64,000 nt of DNA from Trabulsiella guamensis ATCC 49490 (GCF_000734965.1 NZ_JMTB01000100.1:20225-84224), one strand, 5' to 3'. Shown: positions 47,943 through 58,862, counted from the stretch's first letter. Notes: generated from the sequence alone by a model not told the origin. Translations and numbers: made by a program.

Positions 47943-50122
47943 AATTTTTCCCCTTTGGTGTCGCGAGGCGTGATGACATAGCACCACACTTCTTTACGAC
48001 CTTCATGTTCCTGGATGTAGACCCCCTGCAGCTCTGGCGCGAAACCAGGCAGCAGGTTGATGCCTTCTTCCAGTGCTGTGAAATACTTCAGAACGGCACC
48101 ACCCCAGATTTCGCCCGGGACAACACACAGTACGCCCGGCGGGTAAGGAAGTGCGCCTTCAGCGGCAATGCGACCTTCGGCCTGCGGCAGCGGCACGAGG
48201 TCAACTTCGCCACGAAGGTAGGCGTAGTTGGCTTCCTGCGGATTCATGCTGACGCGCGGGAAGTGTGATTTACGGAACATCTCTTTTTGCAACTGCTTAA
48301 CGTTGTTGCGAGCGTACAAATCGTGCATCTCCTGGCACAGCTGGCGCAGGGTATAGCCTGCGTAACGCTCTTTATGTTGATTGTAGATGGATGGCAGAAC
48401 ATCCTTCAGCGGCGCATCAGATTCGAGCAGTTTTTCGAAACGAACCAGGTGCGCGACCAGTTGCTGCAGCTTGGCCATATCTTCAGCCGGGGTCAGCAGG
48501 AACAGGATGGAGTTGAGGTCGCATTTTTCCGGGATCACGCCATTTTCACGCAGGAAGTTGGCAAGGATGGTCGCTGGAACGCCAAACGATTCATATTCGC
48601 CGCTGGCAGTATTAATGCCTGGCGTGGTGAGCAGCAGTTTGCATGGGTCTACGAAGTACTGATTCGCAGCATAACCTTCAAAGGCATGCCAGTGTTCGCC
48701 AGGAACGAACTGGAAGAAACGCAGGTCGCTGGAAATGGTGGCGGCATCGTAAGACTGCCACGGTTTACCGTCGACCATCGCCGGTACAAACGGGCGAATG
48801 TGTTTACAGCTGTCGAGGATCATCTTACGGGCATTGACGCCGTTAACCACGCAGTCCATCCACATGTTGCGACCGCTTTCGCCTTCATGCATTTTGGCGT
48901 TGATATCCAGAGCGGCAAACAGCGGGTAGAACGGGCTGGTTGAGGCGTGCATCATAAAGGCGTTGTTAAGACGCTTATGCGGAACATAACGAGACTGGCC
49001 TTTGATATGGCTGTCTTTTTTATGGATCTGCGATGTCTGAGAGAAACCAGCCTGTTGTTTATGAACGGACTGGGTCACCAGGATACCCGGATCGTTTTCA
49101 TTCAGCTCCAGCAGCAGCGGGGAGCAATCCGCCATCATCGGAATGAACTGCTCGTAGCCGACCCATGCGGAGTCAAACAGGATGTAGTCGCAAAGATGAC
49201 CAATCTTATCCACCACCTGGCGGGCGTTATAAATGGTACCGTCATAAGTACCTAACTGAATCACGGCGAGGCGGAACGGACGGGCGTCGTGTGCGCGTTT
49301 CGGTGCCACTTCACCTATCAGATTACGCAGATACTCTTCTTCGAAGCAGTGCGCATCGATACCACCGATAAAACCGTACGGGTTACGTGCGGTTTCCAGG
49401 TAAACCGGCGTCGCACCGGCCTGCAGCAGCGCGCCGTGGTGGTTTGATTTATGGTTGTTACGGTCAAACAACACCAGATCGCCCGGCGTCAGCAGCGCGT
49501 TCAGCACCACTTTGTTTGAGGAGGAGGTGCCATTCAGCACGAAGTAGGTTTTATCGGCGTTAAACACTTTGGCCGCATGCTGCTGTGCGGTGCATGGTGC
49601 ACCTTCGTGAATTAACAGGTCGCCCATCGCCACATCGGCGTTGCACAGGTCAGAACGGAACAGGGTTTCGCCGAAGAATTCCACGAACTGGTTCCCGGCC
49701 GGGTGACGACGGAAAAATTCGCCGCCCTGGTGCCCCGGGCAGTCAAAGGCGCTGTTGCCTTGCTTCACGTAATCAACCAGCGCACGGAAGAATGGCGGAC
49801 GCAGCTGAGTTTCATATTTGTGTGCCGCCGCTTCCAGCTGACGACCATAGAATTCGTTGCGGGTCTCGTCGTGTTCAAACACGCCCTGGACACGTGCCAG
49901 ATATTCTGACGGGACCACTTCGTCTTTATTAATAGAAATAAATACCGGGATGTTATAGCCGGTGGAATTTAATTTATCGAGCATGCCGCACTCAACATCT
50001 TCGATAGTCAGGACCACGGCGGCAACGTCGATAAAATCGGTTTCAGAAGTATTTACAATGCTGCGCTGAGTTGAAAAACAATCAGGGCAAGTACGGCTAA
50101 CAGCGATTTTTAATTCAGTCAT
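47939..50122 (-). CDS. speF: Inducible ornithine decarboxylase SpeF
   Basis: PLP-dependent decarboxylase making putrescine from ornithine at low pH. It is 727 aa (E. coli 732). The ATG at 50122 (MTELKIAVSRTCPDCF) is the conserved start; the open frame upstream belongs to the leader. An N-terminal response-regulator-like wing (residues 1-110) precedes the fold-type I core. The PLP lysine is in SVHKQQAGFSQTS near residue 350. It forms an operon with potE and is induced by ornithine through speFL. Confidence 0.97.
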   Translation of the reverse strand: MTELKIAVSRTCPDCFSTQRSIVNTSETDFIDVAAVVLTIEDVECGMLDKLNSTGYNIPVFISINKDEVVPSEYLARVQGVFEHDETRNEFYGRQLEAAAHKYETQLRPPFFRALVDYVKQGNSAFDCPGHQGGEFFRRHPAGNQFVEFFGETLFRSDLCNADVAMGDLLIHEGAPCTAQQHAAKVFNADKTYFVLNGTSSSNKVVLNALLTPGDLVLFDRNNHKSNHHGALLQAGATPVYLETARNPYGFIGGIDAHCFEEEYLRNLIGEVAPKRAHDARPFRLAVIQLGTYDGTIYNARQVVDKIGHLCDYILFDSAWVGYEQFIPMMADCSPLLLELNENDPGILVTQSVHKQQAGFSQTSQIHKKDSHIKGQSRYVPHKRLNNAFMMHASTSPFYPLFAALDINAKMHEGESGRNMWMDCVVNGVNARKMILDSCKHIRPFVPAMVDGKPWQSYDAATISSDLRFFQFVPGEHWHAFEGYAANQYFVDPCKLLLTTPGINTASGEYESFGVPATILANFLRENGVIPEKCDLNSILFLLTPAEDMAKLQQLVAHLVRFEKLLESDAPLKDVLPSIYNQHKERYAGYTLRQLCQEMHDLYARNNVKQLQKEMFRKSHFPRVSMNPQEANYAYLRGEVDLVPLPQAEGRIAAEGALPYPPGVLCVVPGEIWGGAVLKYFTALEEGINLLPGFAPELQGVYIQEHEGRKEVWCYVITPRDTKGEKL

Positions 50123-50362
50123 TTTTAATCTCTTTAATTTCAGGTAATAACAGGTCCTCAATTTCCCTGATGAGAAACTGATTATTCCGGAAAAAAGCAA
50201 TACCACTCCGCTGATGAATAAATCAGTAGGTTGCTTTTTTTTAGGTGTAATAAATCCCGCCAGCCCGGTTGCTGGAAATAAAGGATCTATTCAGATGAGC
50301 GCAATGAGCTACAGGCGTGTGCCTGCATTAACGAGGATTCAGGATGACCTGTATGCTGAAGC

Positions 50363-50390
50363 GCCCGTCGTAGTCGGAAGACTACCGGGC
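50363..50390 (-). promoter_or_regulatory. Leader hairpin spanning the speFL stop codon
   Basis: On the minus strand GCCCG GTAGTC-TTCC-GACTAC GA CGGGC folds into an 11-bp stem with a 2-nt bulge. The speFL stop codon (50382-50384) lies inside it, so a ribosome stalled at the end of speFL would keep it open. The 240 nt from here to speF hold no other gene and are the region where Rho termination acts in E. coli. Confidence 0.7.
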
Positions 50391-50486
50391 ATTAAAGAAG
50401 TGAAAATCAAAGCTGTTGCGGTGGGCAAACATCATAATATGGGTTGTCCGCCTTATGTGTGGCATCATTCGGTTATTGTTTTCCAT
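50382..50486 (-). CDS. speFL: Ornithine-sensing leader peptide SpeFL
   Basis: 34-codon regulatory ORF upstream of speF. It translates as MENNNRMMPHIRRTTHI, then MMFAHRNSFDFHFFNAR, and stops at TAG. It closely matches E. coli SpeFL and Salmonella Orf34. In those species ornithine binds the nascent peptide and stalls the ribosome, which prevents premature Rho termination and turns on speF-potE. Residues reported to matter, such as the HIRRTTHI segment and the C-terminal FDFHFFNAR, are kept. The start is the ATG at 50486. Confidence 0.93.
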   Translation of the reverse strand: MENNNRMMPHIRRTTHIMMFAHRNSFDFHFFNAR

Positions 50487-50676
50487 GATATGTACCTTTC
50501 ACTGATTAACTGAAGGTATAGCCATTTTATCCAGGAATGAAGCTTATACTGTGAACAAGATCAATAAATATCGATTATCGCAGAAATAATTAGTCACCAT
50601 TTATGCATACCACAGGTCAATCTGCTTTATTGTGACTTTTTTGTAAATAGATTGTTCATATATCTATTTAATATGA

Positions 50677-50715
50677 TAACTCACCGCAATAAAAATTAAT
50701 TTGAGCGGTGAGTTA
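50677..50715 (-). terminator. Long-loop hairpin between kdpE and speFL
   Basis: An 11-bp perfect stem (TAACTCACCGC / GCGGTGAGTTA) encloses a 17-nt AT-only-but-one loop, 52 bp after the kdpE stop. The minus-strand tail is AT-rich without a pure T run. It is the likely end of the kdp transcript. The remaining sequence up to speFL is AT-rich and should hold the speF promoter. Confidence 0.6.
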
Positions 50716-50766
50716 ATTTACATAAAAATAAAAAGAAGGAGGGTGTTTAGTAAAATGAATAGTTAT

Positions 50767-51444
50767 TCAAAATATAAAACGATAACCAATGCCCGTTTCG
50801 GTTAATAAATGCTGAGGCCGCGCGGGATCGGCTTCAAGCTTCTGTCTTAGGTGACCCATATAAATACGCAAATAATGGCTGTGTTCAATCGCATTTGGCC
50901 CCCAGACCTGATTTAACAGCTGGCGCTGGGTCAGCACTTTTCCCGCGTTATTGAGTAAAACCGCAAGCAGGCGAAACTCAATGGGAGTGAGATGAATTTC
51001 TTCACCGCCCCGGACTATGCGTCGCGAGACGAGATCGACCTCGACATCCGCAAAACGAATCAGCGGTTCGCTCTGTTGTCCCCCGGCATGACGACGTAGC
51101 GCCACGCGCAGACGTGCCTGTAATTCCCCGACGCCAAACGGCTTGCTGAGATAATCATCCGCCCCGGCATCCAGCGCGGCGATTTTGTCCGTTTCTTCCA
51201 CCCGGGCCGATAAGACAATCACCGGGATCTGACTCCACTGGCGGAGGTCGCGAATAAAGTCGATGCCGTCACCATCCGGCAGGCCCAGATCAAGAATGAC
51301 CAGATCCGGCTTGCGGGTTGCCGCTTCAATCAGACCACGCTGTAAGGTGTCGGCCTCAAACACGCGCATGTTCTCTGCTTCCAGCGCGGTGCGCAGAAAG
51401 CGACGGATAGCCTGTTCATCTTCAACAATGAGTACGTTAATCAC
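50767..51444 (-). CDS. kdpE: Response regulator KdpE
   Basis: OmpR-family activator of kdpFABC, 225 aa. The receiver domain has the acidic pair DE near residues 8-10, phospho-acceptor Asp in LVILDLGLPDGDG near 52 and Lys in DDYLSKPFG near 101. The C-terminal winged helix (LTPIEFRLLAVLLNNAG, HYLRIYMGHLRQKLE) binds DNA. It overlaps kdpD by 4 bp (ATGA). Confidence 0.96.
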   Translation of the reverse strand: MINVLIVEDEQAIRRFLRTALEAENMRVFEADTLQRGLIEAATRKPDLVILDLGLPDGDGIDFIRDLRQWSQIPVIVLSARVEETDKIAALDAGADDYLSKPFGVGELQARLRVALRRHAGGQQSEPLIRFADVEVDLVSRRIVRGGEEIHLTPIEFRLLAVLLNNAGKVLTQRQLLNQVWGPNAIEHSHYLRIYMGHLRQKLEADPARPQHLLTETGIGYRFIF

Positions 51445-54128
51445 AGTTCTTCCTGAAAATCGTCCAGTTCGGGAGGGGACTCCAGTGGAAGTGTAACACG
51501 GAAACAGGCACCGCCTTCAGAGCGGTTCCACGCCGAAATAGTGCCGCCATGCACCTCGACAATCGCCTGGCAGATAGCCAGCCCAAGCCCGACGCCGGGG
51601 ATCGCCGACTCCTTCGTGCCACGGGCGAACTTGCCAAAAATGGCCTGCTCCTGACCCTCGGGAATACCTGGACCATCATCCTGGACGTCAAGCAGCAACG
51701 TATTGCCTTCGGTTTTTGCCGCAATGCCGATATGAGCGTGATGCCCGGCGTACTTCACCGCGTTTTCCAGCAGGTTTATCAGCACGCGCTCAAACAGCGG
51801 CCCGTCGACGTGAACCAGCATCAGCGGATCGGGCAGGGAGAGGTCGATATGACGCCCGCCGAGCCCCGGTTCCAGCGTTTTTAACGCGCTACCGACCACC
51901 TCTTCCAGCGTCAGCCACTCTTTGCGCAGGTTAAATCCGCCAGACTGGATACGCGCCATGTCGAGCAAATTGTTCACCAGCCGGGTAGTGTTCAGCACAT
52001 GCTGGCGGATCTCATTGGCCTGCGGCGCATGTTTTGAGCCTTCGCTGGCGAGATCCAGCGTCAGGATCTCCGCCTGGCCAAACAGCACCGTCAGCGGGGT
52101 GCGTAAATCGTGCGACAGCGCTGCCAGCAACGAATTGCGAATGCTTTCACGCTCACTGGCAAGACGGGCCTGCTCTTCGCTGGCCGTCAGCGCCAGCCGC
52201 TCCAGCGCGTTTGCCACCAGCAGGGTGAATGTTTCCAGCAGGCGTTGTTGTTCCGGGATCATCAACTGACGCAGATTGGTGGGTTCAACCACTACCAGCC
52301 CGTGGGTTTTGTCAGCGCTGATGAGCGGCAAAATCTGATAGGGAACGCCGGGCAGAGTATCGGTCCCTGCACCCGCGGGTAGCCCTTTATCAAAGCTCCA
52401 GCGTGCGATGGCGCTGTCCCATGGCGTCATCCCCTGTTGCTGAGTCAGCGGCACGATTTTTCCGTTCTCATCCGGCAGCAGTACCTGGCTGCGGGCATCA
52501 AAAGTAGACTGAATAAACCGCTCGCTGGTGGCGGCAATGTCCGTCACGCTACGACCGACGGCAAGCGCTTTTGACATCTCATACAGATGACGGGTGCGCT
52601 GTTCGCGATAGCGGGCGACGCGCGCCTGATAGCGGACACCCGCCGTCAGGTTACCGATCACCAGCCCGACAGTCAGCATTACGCCGAAAGTCAGCAGGTA
52701 CTGCACATCTGAGACCGCCAGCGTGCCCCGGGGCGCGACAAAGAAGAGGTCAAAACTCATGACATTAATGATGGTCGCCAGTACCGAAGGCCAGCGCCCA
52801 AAAAACAGCGCGACAAGTACCACGCCGAGCAGGTAGATCATCACCAGGTTTGTGGCATCAAAGTTGGTCAGCCACTGTGACGCCACCAGTGTGATGATGG
52901 CGCAGAGAGCCACCGCCACCGCGCAACCACGCAACTGCACTCGCCATTTCTCCCGCCAGGGGCGGGTATCGCTGGCGCGCGACGGCAGATCCGCGGGCTT
53001 TTCATCCAGCGCCACGACCATCAGATCGAGATCGGGCGCATGCGCGGCCAGCCGATCAGCAAAGCTACGACGGCTGAACCAGCGGCGTTTGCTGTAGTGG
53101 CCAATAACGATTTTGCCAAGATTATGCTCGCGGGCGTAGCGCAGAACAGCACGGTCTTCGGAGGGATCAGAAAGGGTGGCGGTTTCCGCGCCCAGCTCCT
53201 GCGCCAGTGACAGCGCGCTGAGGATCGCCCGTCGTTGTGCTTCCGGCAGGCGGTGCAGGGCAGGGGTTTCCACATACACCGCATGCCATACACTGCCGAG
53301 TTTCGCCGCCAGCCGTGCCGCCGTGCGCACCAGTTTTTCGCTGCCCGTGTTGTGACCAATGCACAGCAGGATGGCGTCGCGGGTGTGCCAGACTTTTTCC
53401 TGCCCCTGCCTGTCTCGCCAGGCGCGCATTTGATCATCAACGCGATCAGCGGTACGGCGGAGCGCCAGCTCGCGCAGGGCAATCAGGTTGCCTTTGCGAA
53501 AGAAATTTTCAATCGCCCGTTCAGCCTGGCCGCCGATATACACTTTGCCTTCATTCAGGCGCTGACGTAGATCATCTGGCGGTAAGTCGACCAGCACGAC
53601 TTCATCGGCGGCATCAAAGAAGGGATCGGGTACCGTTTCGCGCACCTGAATGCCAGTGACGCCGCTGACCACGTCGTTGAGGCTTTCCAGATGCTGAACA
53701 TTCACGGTGGTGAAGACGTCGATGCCGGCTTCCAGCAACTCTTCCACGTCCTGCCAGCGTTTCGGATGACGGGAGCCAGGTGCGTTGCTGTGGGCCAGTT
53801 CGTCCATCAGAATTAACGCCGGACGCCGCGCAAGGGCGGCGTCGAGATCAAATTCGAGGACGTAGCGTCCGTGCCAGGCGATGCGTTTCAGCGGCTGTGT
53901 CGCCAGTCCTTTCAGCATGGCCGCCGTTTCCTTGCGGCCATGGGTTTCCACAACGCCGATTAAAATGTCCAGACCCTGCGTCCGTAACCGTTGCGCTTCC
54001 GCCAGCATGGCGTAGGTTTTCCCCACCCCGGCACAGGCACCAAAGAATATCTTCAGCTTACCGCGATGAGGAGAGGCGGCCTGTTCCAGTAACCGGTCGG
54101 GATCCGGGCGCAGTGGCTCTTCGGTCAT
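51441..54128 (-). CDS. kdpD: Sensor histidine kinase KdpD
   Basis: Membrane sensor for potassium limitation, 895 aa (E. coli 894). The N-terminal KdpD domain has Walker A GACAGVGKT near residue 30 and a universal-stress-like domain around 250-370. Four short membrane helices follow at about 400-500, then a GAF-like region, the dimerisation histidine in ALSHDLRTPLTVLFGQ near 673 and the ATPase motifs (VLINLLENAVKYA, DDGPGIPEG, GVGLGLAICQAIV). It starts 1 bp after kdpC ends. Confidence 0.96.
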   Translation of the reverse strand: MTEEPLRPDPDRLLEQAASPHRGKLKIFFGACAGVGKTYAMLAEAQRLRTQGLDILIGVVETHGRKETAAMLKGLATQPLKRIAWHGRYVLEFDLDAALARRPALILMDELAHSNAPGSRHPKRWQDVEELLEAGIDVFTTVNVQHLESLNDVVSGVTGIQVRETVPDPFFDAADEVVLVDLPPDDLRQRLNEGKVYIGGQAERAIENFFRKGNLIALRELALRRTADRVDDQMRAWRDRQGQEKVWHTRDAILLCIGHNTGSEKLVRTAARLAAKLGSVWHAVYVETPALHRLPEAQRRAILSALSLAQELGAETATLSDPSEDRAVLRYAREHNLGKIVIGHYSKRRWFSRRSFADRLAAHAPDLDLMVVALDEKPADLPSRASDTRPWREKWRVQLRGCAVAVALCAIITLVASQWLTNFDATNLVMIYLLGVVLVALFFGRWPSVLATIINVMSFDLFFVAPRGTLAVSDVQYLLTFGVMLTVGLVIGNLTAGVRYQARVARYREQRTRHLYEMSKALAVGRSVTDIAATSERFIQSTFDARSQVLLPDENGKIVPLTQQQGMTPWDSAIARWSFDKGLPAGAGTDTLPGVPYQILPLISADKTHGLVVVEPTNLRQLMIPEQQRLLETFTLLVANALERLALTASEEQARLASERESIRNSLLAALSHDLRTPLTVLFGQAEILTLDLASEGSKHAPQANEIRQHVLNTTRLVNNLLDMARIQSGGFNLRKEWLTLEEVVGSALKTLEPGLGGRHIDLSLPDPLMLVHVDGPLFERVLINLLENAVKYAGHHAHIGIAAKTEGNTLLLDVQDDGPGIPEGQEQAIFGKFARGTKESAIPGVGLGLAICQAIVEVHGGTISAWNRSEGGACFRVTLPLESPPELDDFQEEL

Positions 54129-54129
54129 T

Positions 54130-54705
54130 TTATTCTTCCTTCAGGGCATCCAGTGCCATATTCAACTCATTAATATTTACCACAGATTGGCCGAGAACGC
54201 CGATCAGCGGTTTTTCCGTCATGCTGTTCACCAGTCGGATGATTTGCTCAGCGGAAAGATGACGCGCATGGGCCACGCGCGGTACCTGCCACAGTACGGC
54301 TTCAGGCGTGAGCTGGCTGTCCAGACCACTGGCGGAAGCCGTCACCAGTTCCACTGGCACCTGATCCGCTGCGTCCGGGTTGGCGAGACGAAGCGCTTTC
54401 ACGCGGTCGGCAATAGCGCTGTCCTGCATCGGATTGCTGACCGCCAGATTGCTGCCGCCAGAGGCCATCGGGTTATCAGGCGTCTCAGCGGTAGCAGACG
54501 GACGGCCATGAAAATAGCCTGGTGAGGTAAAATTCTGACCAATCAGACGTGAGCCGCGGATGGTATCCCCCTGACGGATCAGTGAGCCGGTGGCCTGATC
54601 CTGAAACCACCACTGACCCAGCACGGTGGTCAGTAGCGGGTAGAGCCCGCCGGTGATCAGTGTCAGAAAAATCAGTAAAACAAAAGCTGGTCGTATTAAT
54701 GACAT
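54130..54705 (-). CDS. kdpC: Potassium-transporting ATPase subunit KdpC
   Basis: Single-span periplasmic subunit that stabilises KdpFABC, 191 aa. The membrane helix is at about residues 8-30 ([17 protein letters not shown]), followed by the conserved [28 protein letters not shown] and [20 protein letters not shown] segments. It lies 10 bp after kdpB. Confidence 0.96.
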   Translation of the reverse strand: MSLIRPAFVLLIFLTLITGGLYPLLTTVLGQWWFQDQATGSLIRQGDTIRGSRLIGQNFTSPGYFHGRPSATAETPDNPMASGGSNLAVSNPMQDSAIADRVKALRLANPDAADQVPVELVTASASGLDSQLTPEAVLWQVPRVAHARHLSAEQIIRLVNSMTEKPLIGVLGQSVVNINELNMALDALKEE

Positions 54706-54715
54706 GGTTAGTTCC

Positions 54716-56764
54716 TCACACCAGACCCAGCAGGGTTAACAGAAGATCGATAATTTTAATGCCAATAAACGGCACCAGCAGGCCACCGAGTCCGTAGATC
54801 CACAGGTTCCGGCGCAGCATTGCCGACGCGGTCAACGGTTTGTAACTCACCCCTTTCAGGGCCAGCGGGATCAGAAACACAATAATCAATGCGTTAAAGA
54901 TCACGGCGCTCAAGATCGCCGACGCCGGAGAGTGCAGATGCATGACGTTCAGCACGCCAAGCTGCGGGTAAGTCACCGCGAACGCCGCCGGAATAATGGC
55001 GAAATATTTCGCCACGTCGTTGGCAATACTGAAGGTGGTTAACGAGCCACGGGTCATCAGCATCTGTTTGCCGATGTGTACCACTTCAATCAGCTTGGTG
55101 GGGTTGGAATCGAGATCCACCATATTGCCCGCTTCTTTGGCTGCCTGGGTCCCGGAGTTCATCGCTACTGCCACATCGGCCTGCGCCAGCGCGGGCGCGT
55201 CGTTGGTACCGTCACCGGTCATCGCTACCAGACGTCCTTCTGCCTGATACTGGCGAATCAGCGCCAGTTTTGCTTCCGGCGTGGCTTCAGCAAGAAAATC
55301 ATCGACGCCAGCTTCAGCGGCAATAGCGGCAGCGGTCAGCCGGTTATCACCGGTGATCATCACCGTTTTAATGCCCATTTTGCGCAACTGGGCAAAACGC
55401 TCTTTAATGCCGCCTTTTACGATGTCTTTCAGGGCGATCACGCCGAGTACATTCGCCCCTTCCACCACCACCAGTGGCGTTGCACCCTGGCGCGCCACGC
55501 TTTCCACCAGTTGATCGACATCAACCGGGAAGTGGCCATTATTGGCTTCAACATGGCGGCGAATCGCATCAACAGAGCCTTTGCGGATCATACGGTTGTC
55601 GATGTTAATACCGCTCATCCGCGTCTGAGCAGTGAAGGGTACGAACGTGGCGTGCAGTTGTTGCACGTCGCGCTCGCGCAGGTTAAAGCGCTGCTTGGCG
55701 AGCACCACGATGCTGCGGCCTTCCGGCGTTTCGTCCGCCAGTGACGCCAGTTGCGCGGCATCGGCCAGCGTGCGTTCATCGGTGCCTCTGGCGGGCAGGA
55801 AATCAGAGGCCTGACGGTTGCCGAGGGTGATGGTACCGGTTTTGTCCAGCAGCAGAACATCGACATCGCCTGCGGCTTCCACGGCGCGACCGCTGGTGGC
55901 GATCACGTTTGCGCCAAGCATCCGGCTCATCCCGGCGACGCCAATGGCTGATAGCAGACCGCCGATGGTGGTCGGGATCAGACATACCAACAGCGCCACC
56001 AGCACAGTCACGCTGACTGCCGCGCCGCCCCAGATGGAGAAGGGCCAGATAGTGGCGGTGGCCAGCAGAAAGACGATGGTCAGCGCGACCAGCAGAATAG
56101 TCAGTGCAATCTCGTTCGGCGTTTTGCGCCGTTGCGCGCCTTCGACCATGGCGATCATTCTGTCGAGGAAGGTTTCGCCAGGGTTAACGCTGCACTGCAC
56201 CACCAGCCAGTCGGAGAGAATGCGCGTACCGCCGGTCACTGAGGCGAAATCACCACCAGATTCGCGGATCACCGGTGCTGATTCCCCGGTGATGGCGCTC
56301 TCGTCAACGGAGGCGCCGCCTTCGATCACTTCGCCATCGCAGGGGATAATATCCCCGGCTTCGACCAGCACTACGTCGCCTTTGCGCAGCTCGCTTGCCG
56401 GGACGTGATCGACCTGGGCGCCATGGTGCGGCGCGCGTAGCTTGCGGGCGAACGCGGTTTTCTTCACGCCGCGCAGACTGTTTGCCTGCGCCTTGCTGCG
56501 ACCTTCCGCCATCGCTTCCGCAACGTTGGCGAACAGCACGGTAAACCACAACCACAGGCTGACAGCGCCGGTAAGGAGAGCGTCACCGCTGAGATGGCCG
56601 GTGGCCATGGCGATCGCCAGCACGGTCGTCAATACGCTGCCGATCCAGACGATAAACATCACCGGATTGCGCCACTGAATTGCAGGGCTCAGTTTCTTAA
56701 CAGAATCGATCAGCGCCTGACGAACCAGCGCGGGCTCAAACAGGGCCATGGGTTTGCGACTCAT
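54716..56764 (-). CDS. kdpB: Potassium-transporting P-type ATPase subunit KdpB
   Basis: Catalytic P-type ATPase of the high-affinity K+ uptake complex, 682 aa as in E. coli. The phosphorylated aspartate is in [12 protein letters not shown] near residue 307. The actuator motif TGESAPV is near 161, the nucleotide-binding region has [11 protein letters not shown] near 395, and the hinge is [18 protein letters not shown] near 515. It starts 20 bp after kdpA. Confidence 0.97.
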   Translation of the reverse strand: MSRKPMALFEPALVRQALIDSVKKLSPAIQWRNPVMFIVWIGSVLTTVLAIAMATGHLSGDALLTGAVSLWLWFTVLFANVAEAMAEGRSKAQANSLRGVKKTAFARKLRAPHHGAQVDHVPASELRKGDVVLVEAGDIIPCDGEVIEGGASVDESAITGESAPVIRESGGDFASVTGGTRILSDWLVVQCSVNPGETFLDRMIAMVEGAQRRKTPNEIALTILLVALTIVFLLATATIWPFSIWGGAAVSVTVLVALLVCLIPTTIGGLLSAIGVAGMSRMLGANVIATSGRAVEAAGDVDVLLLDKTGTITLGNRQASDFLPARGTDERTLADAAQLASLADETPEGRSIVVLAKQRFNLRERDVQQLHATFVPFTAQTRMSGINIDNRMIRKGSVDAIRRHVEANNGHFPVDVDQLVESVARQGATPLVVVEGANVLGVIALKDIVKGGIKERFAQLRKMGIKTVMITGDNRLTAAAIAAEAGVDDFLAEATPEAKLALIRQYQAEGRLVAMTGDGTNDAPALAQADVAVAMNSGTQAAKEAGNMVDLDSNPTKLIEVVHIGKQMLMTRGSLTTFSIANDVAKYFAIIPAAFAVTYPQLGVLNVMHLHSPASAILSAVIFNALIIVFLIPLALKGVSYKPLTASAMLRRNLWIYGLGGLLVPFIGIKIIDLLLTLLGLV

Positions 56765-56784
56765 AAAATAAGGCTCCGTACGAC

Positions 56785-58464
56785 TTAAAATAACGAGAGA
56801 TGTTCAGCGACCGGCCCCAGCGCCAGCGCAGGAATGAAGGTCAGCGCGGCGACTAACAGGACGGTACCGATCAACAAACCGACAAAAAGCGCGCCGTGGG
56901 TCGGCAGTGTCCCGGTGCTGGCCGGCTGTATTTTTTTCGTCACCAGCGAACCGGCAATCGCCATCACCGGCACGATGACCGCGAAACGGCCGAAGAACAT
57001 GCAGAAGGCCAGCAAGCAGTTCCAGAACGGGGTGTTGGCGCTCAGCCCGGCAAAGGCACTACCGTTGTTGTTTGCGGCGGAGGAGACAGCGTAAAGCACT
57101 TCGCTGAAACCATGAGTACCGGGGTTAAGCATGCCGCTGCGTCCGGCGTCGGTCATCATCGCCAGCGCCGTACCGATCAGCACCAGCGTCGGGGTCACCA
57201 GAATCGCCAGCGCGGTCATTTTCATTTCCCGCACGTCGATTTTTTTACCGAGGTATTCCGGCGTACGGCCAATCATCAGCCCGGCGATGAACACCGCCAG
57301 CAGCACGAACAGCAGCATGCCGTATAACCCGGAACCGACGCCGCCGAAGACCACTTCGCCAATCTGCATCAGCCACATCGGCACCATGCCGCCTAACGCG
57401 GTAAAAGAGTCGTGCATGGCATTCACCGCGCCACAGGAAGCGGCCGTCGTCACCACGGCAAACAGGCTGCTGGCGAGGATGCCAAAGCGACTTTCTTTAC
57501 CTTCCATATTGATGTTGCTGTCTGCACCCAGCGCCATCAGGTGCGGGTTGCCCTGGGTTTCCGCCCACATCACCACAGCCACGGCAACAACGAAAATGAT
57601 CGACATTGCCCACAACAGCGTGTGTCCCTGACGACGGTCGCCGACGACATCGCCAAAGGCAAAACACAGGGCGGCGGGGATCAGAAAAATCGCCAGCATC
57701 TGGACCGCGTTGGTCAGCGCTGTCGGGTTTTCGAACGGGTGGGATGAGTTGGCGTTAAAGAATCCGCCGCCATTGGTGCCCAGCATTTTTATGGCTTCCT
57801 GCGAGGCGACCGGCCCCATCGGCAGCAGCTGTTTTGCCCCTTCGAGCGAGGTAAACGGCTGATACGGCAGAACGTTTTGCAGCGCACCCTGCTGAATAAA
57901 GAACAGGGCGATGAGAAGTGACAGCGGCAGCAGCACCCACAACGTGATGCGAGTGATATCCACCCAGGCGTTACCGAGCGTGGTGACACTGTGCCGGGCA
58001 AATGCACGCGTCAGGGCGAAGATCACCGCGATCCCGGTGGCGGCAGAAAGAAAGTTCTGCACCGTCAGCCCCGCCATCTGGCTCAGATAGCTCATGGTGG
58101 TTTCACCGGCGTAGGACTGCCAGTTGGTATTCGACACAAAGCTGACGGCGGTATTCAGCGCCAGATGCCAGGAGAGACCTGGCAGGTGTTGCGGGTTCAG
58201 CGGCAGCGCGCCCTGACACATCAGCAGGATGAACAGAACCACCAGGCCAAAAATATTGAGCAGTAACAGGGCCATCAGGTACTGGCACCAGCCCATCTCC
58301 TGTGGGCGAATCCCGAGAAGACGCCAGAGGCCACGTTCCATACCAGCAACCCCTGGCAGCGGAGTATCGTTAATCATGCGCGCAAGCAGCGTTCCGAGCG
58401 GGCGCGACAGTATAAACAACACCAGTAAAAAACCGGCAATCAGTAAAAATCCCTGAGCGGCCAT
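56785..58464 (-). CDS. kdpA: Potassium-transporting ATPase subunit KdpA
   Basis: K+-selective channel-like subunit of KdpFABC, 559 aa (E. coli 557). Four selectivity-filter-type loops are visible, for example [14 protein letters not shown] near residue 112, [16 protein letters not shown] near 230, [13 protein letters not shown] near 343 and [13 protein letters not shown] near 465. About ten membrane helices are present. Its ATG overlaps the kdpF stop (TGATG). Confidence 0.97.
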   Translation of the reverse strand: MAAQGFLLIAGFLLVLFILSRPLGTLLARMINDTPLPGVAGMERGLWRLLGIRPQEMGWCQYLMALLLLNIFGLVVLFILLMCQGALPLNPQHLPGLSWHLALNTAVSFVSNTNWQSYAGETTMSYLSQMAGLTVQNFLSAATGIAVIFALTRAFARHSVTTLGNAWVDITRITLWVLLPLSLLIALFFIQQGALQNVLPYQPFTSLEGAKQLLPMGPVASQEAIKMLGTNGGGFFNANSSHPFENPTALTNAVQMLAIFLIPAALCFAFGDVVGDRRQGHTLLWAMSIIFVVAVAVVMWAETQGNPHLMALGADSNINMEGKESRFGILASSLFAVVTTAASCGAVNAMHDSFTALGGMVPMWLMQIGEVVFGGVGSGLYGMLLFVLLAVFIAGLMIGRTPEYLGKKIDVREMKMTALAILVTPTLVLIGTALAMMTDAGRSGMLNPGTHGFSEVLYAVSSAANNNGSAFAGLSANTPFWNCLLAFCMFFGRFAVIVPVMAIAGSLVTKKIQPASTGTLPTHGALFVGLLIGTVLLVAALTFIPALALGPVAEHLSLF

Positions 58465-58553
58465 CAGAATGCCTCCGCATTAATTAAGGCATACACCAGA
58501 TACGCCAGTAACAGGAAAACCAGCACAACGCCGGCTATTACACCTGCAGTCAC
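58464..58553 (-). CDS. kdpF: Potassium-transporting ATPase small subunit KdpF
   Basis: 29-residue single-span membrane peptide ([19 protein letters not shown], then [10 protein letters not shown]) that stabilises the Kdp complex. It starts with GTG at 58553, preceded by GGAGGT 7 bp away, as in E. coli. Its stop overlaps the kdpA start by one base. It is the first gene of kdpFABCDE. Confidence 0.95.
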   Translation of the reverse strand: MTAGVIAGVVLVFLLLAYLVYALINAEAF

Positions 58554-58629
58554 AATCCACCTCCGGGGGCTTTGAGTTATTACCCGGATGGTAGAAATCG
58601 CGGCGCAAAGATGTCGCAAAAATCACGGG

Positions 58630-58655
58630 GGCGGGTGTAAAAAAAGTATAAAAAT
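58630..58655 (-). promoter_or_regulatory. KdpE binding site and kdpF promoter region
   Basis: The minus strand carries TTTATACTTTTTTTACACCC, the KdpE operator as I recall it from E. coli, about 80-100 bp upstream of kdpF. A TACCAT at 58587-58592 could be the -10. The rest of the 309-bp kdpF-ybfA gap is AT-rich and should also hold the ybfA promoter. Confidence 0.85.
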
Positions 58656-58862
58656 GACTAAAACCACAATTTAACTAATGGTTAGTATTAATTTAACTTT
58701 TATGTAACTTATTTACGGGAAAAATGTAAATAAAGGCAAAACGAACGAAAAAAAGTGGTCGGATGAGTAGTAAAATTACAGGCAAAGCGGTACTATTTTA
58801 ACCAGACACAATTTAGCGCATTTACCGGTGAACCTTACCGGCCAGCCAAAGGGGAGAGAATT

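Noticed and set aside
50214..50513. A 99-codon plus-strand frame over the speF leader
   Set aside because: It is the reverse complement of speFL and its hairpin; it has no homologue I know and no good ribosome binding site.
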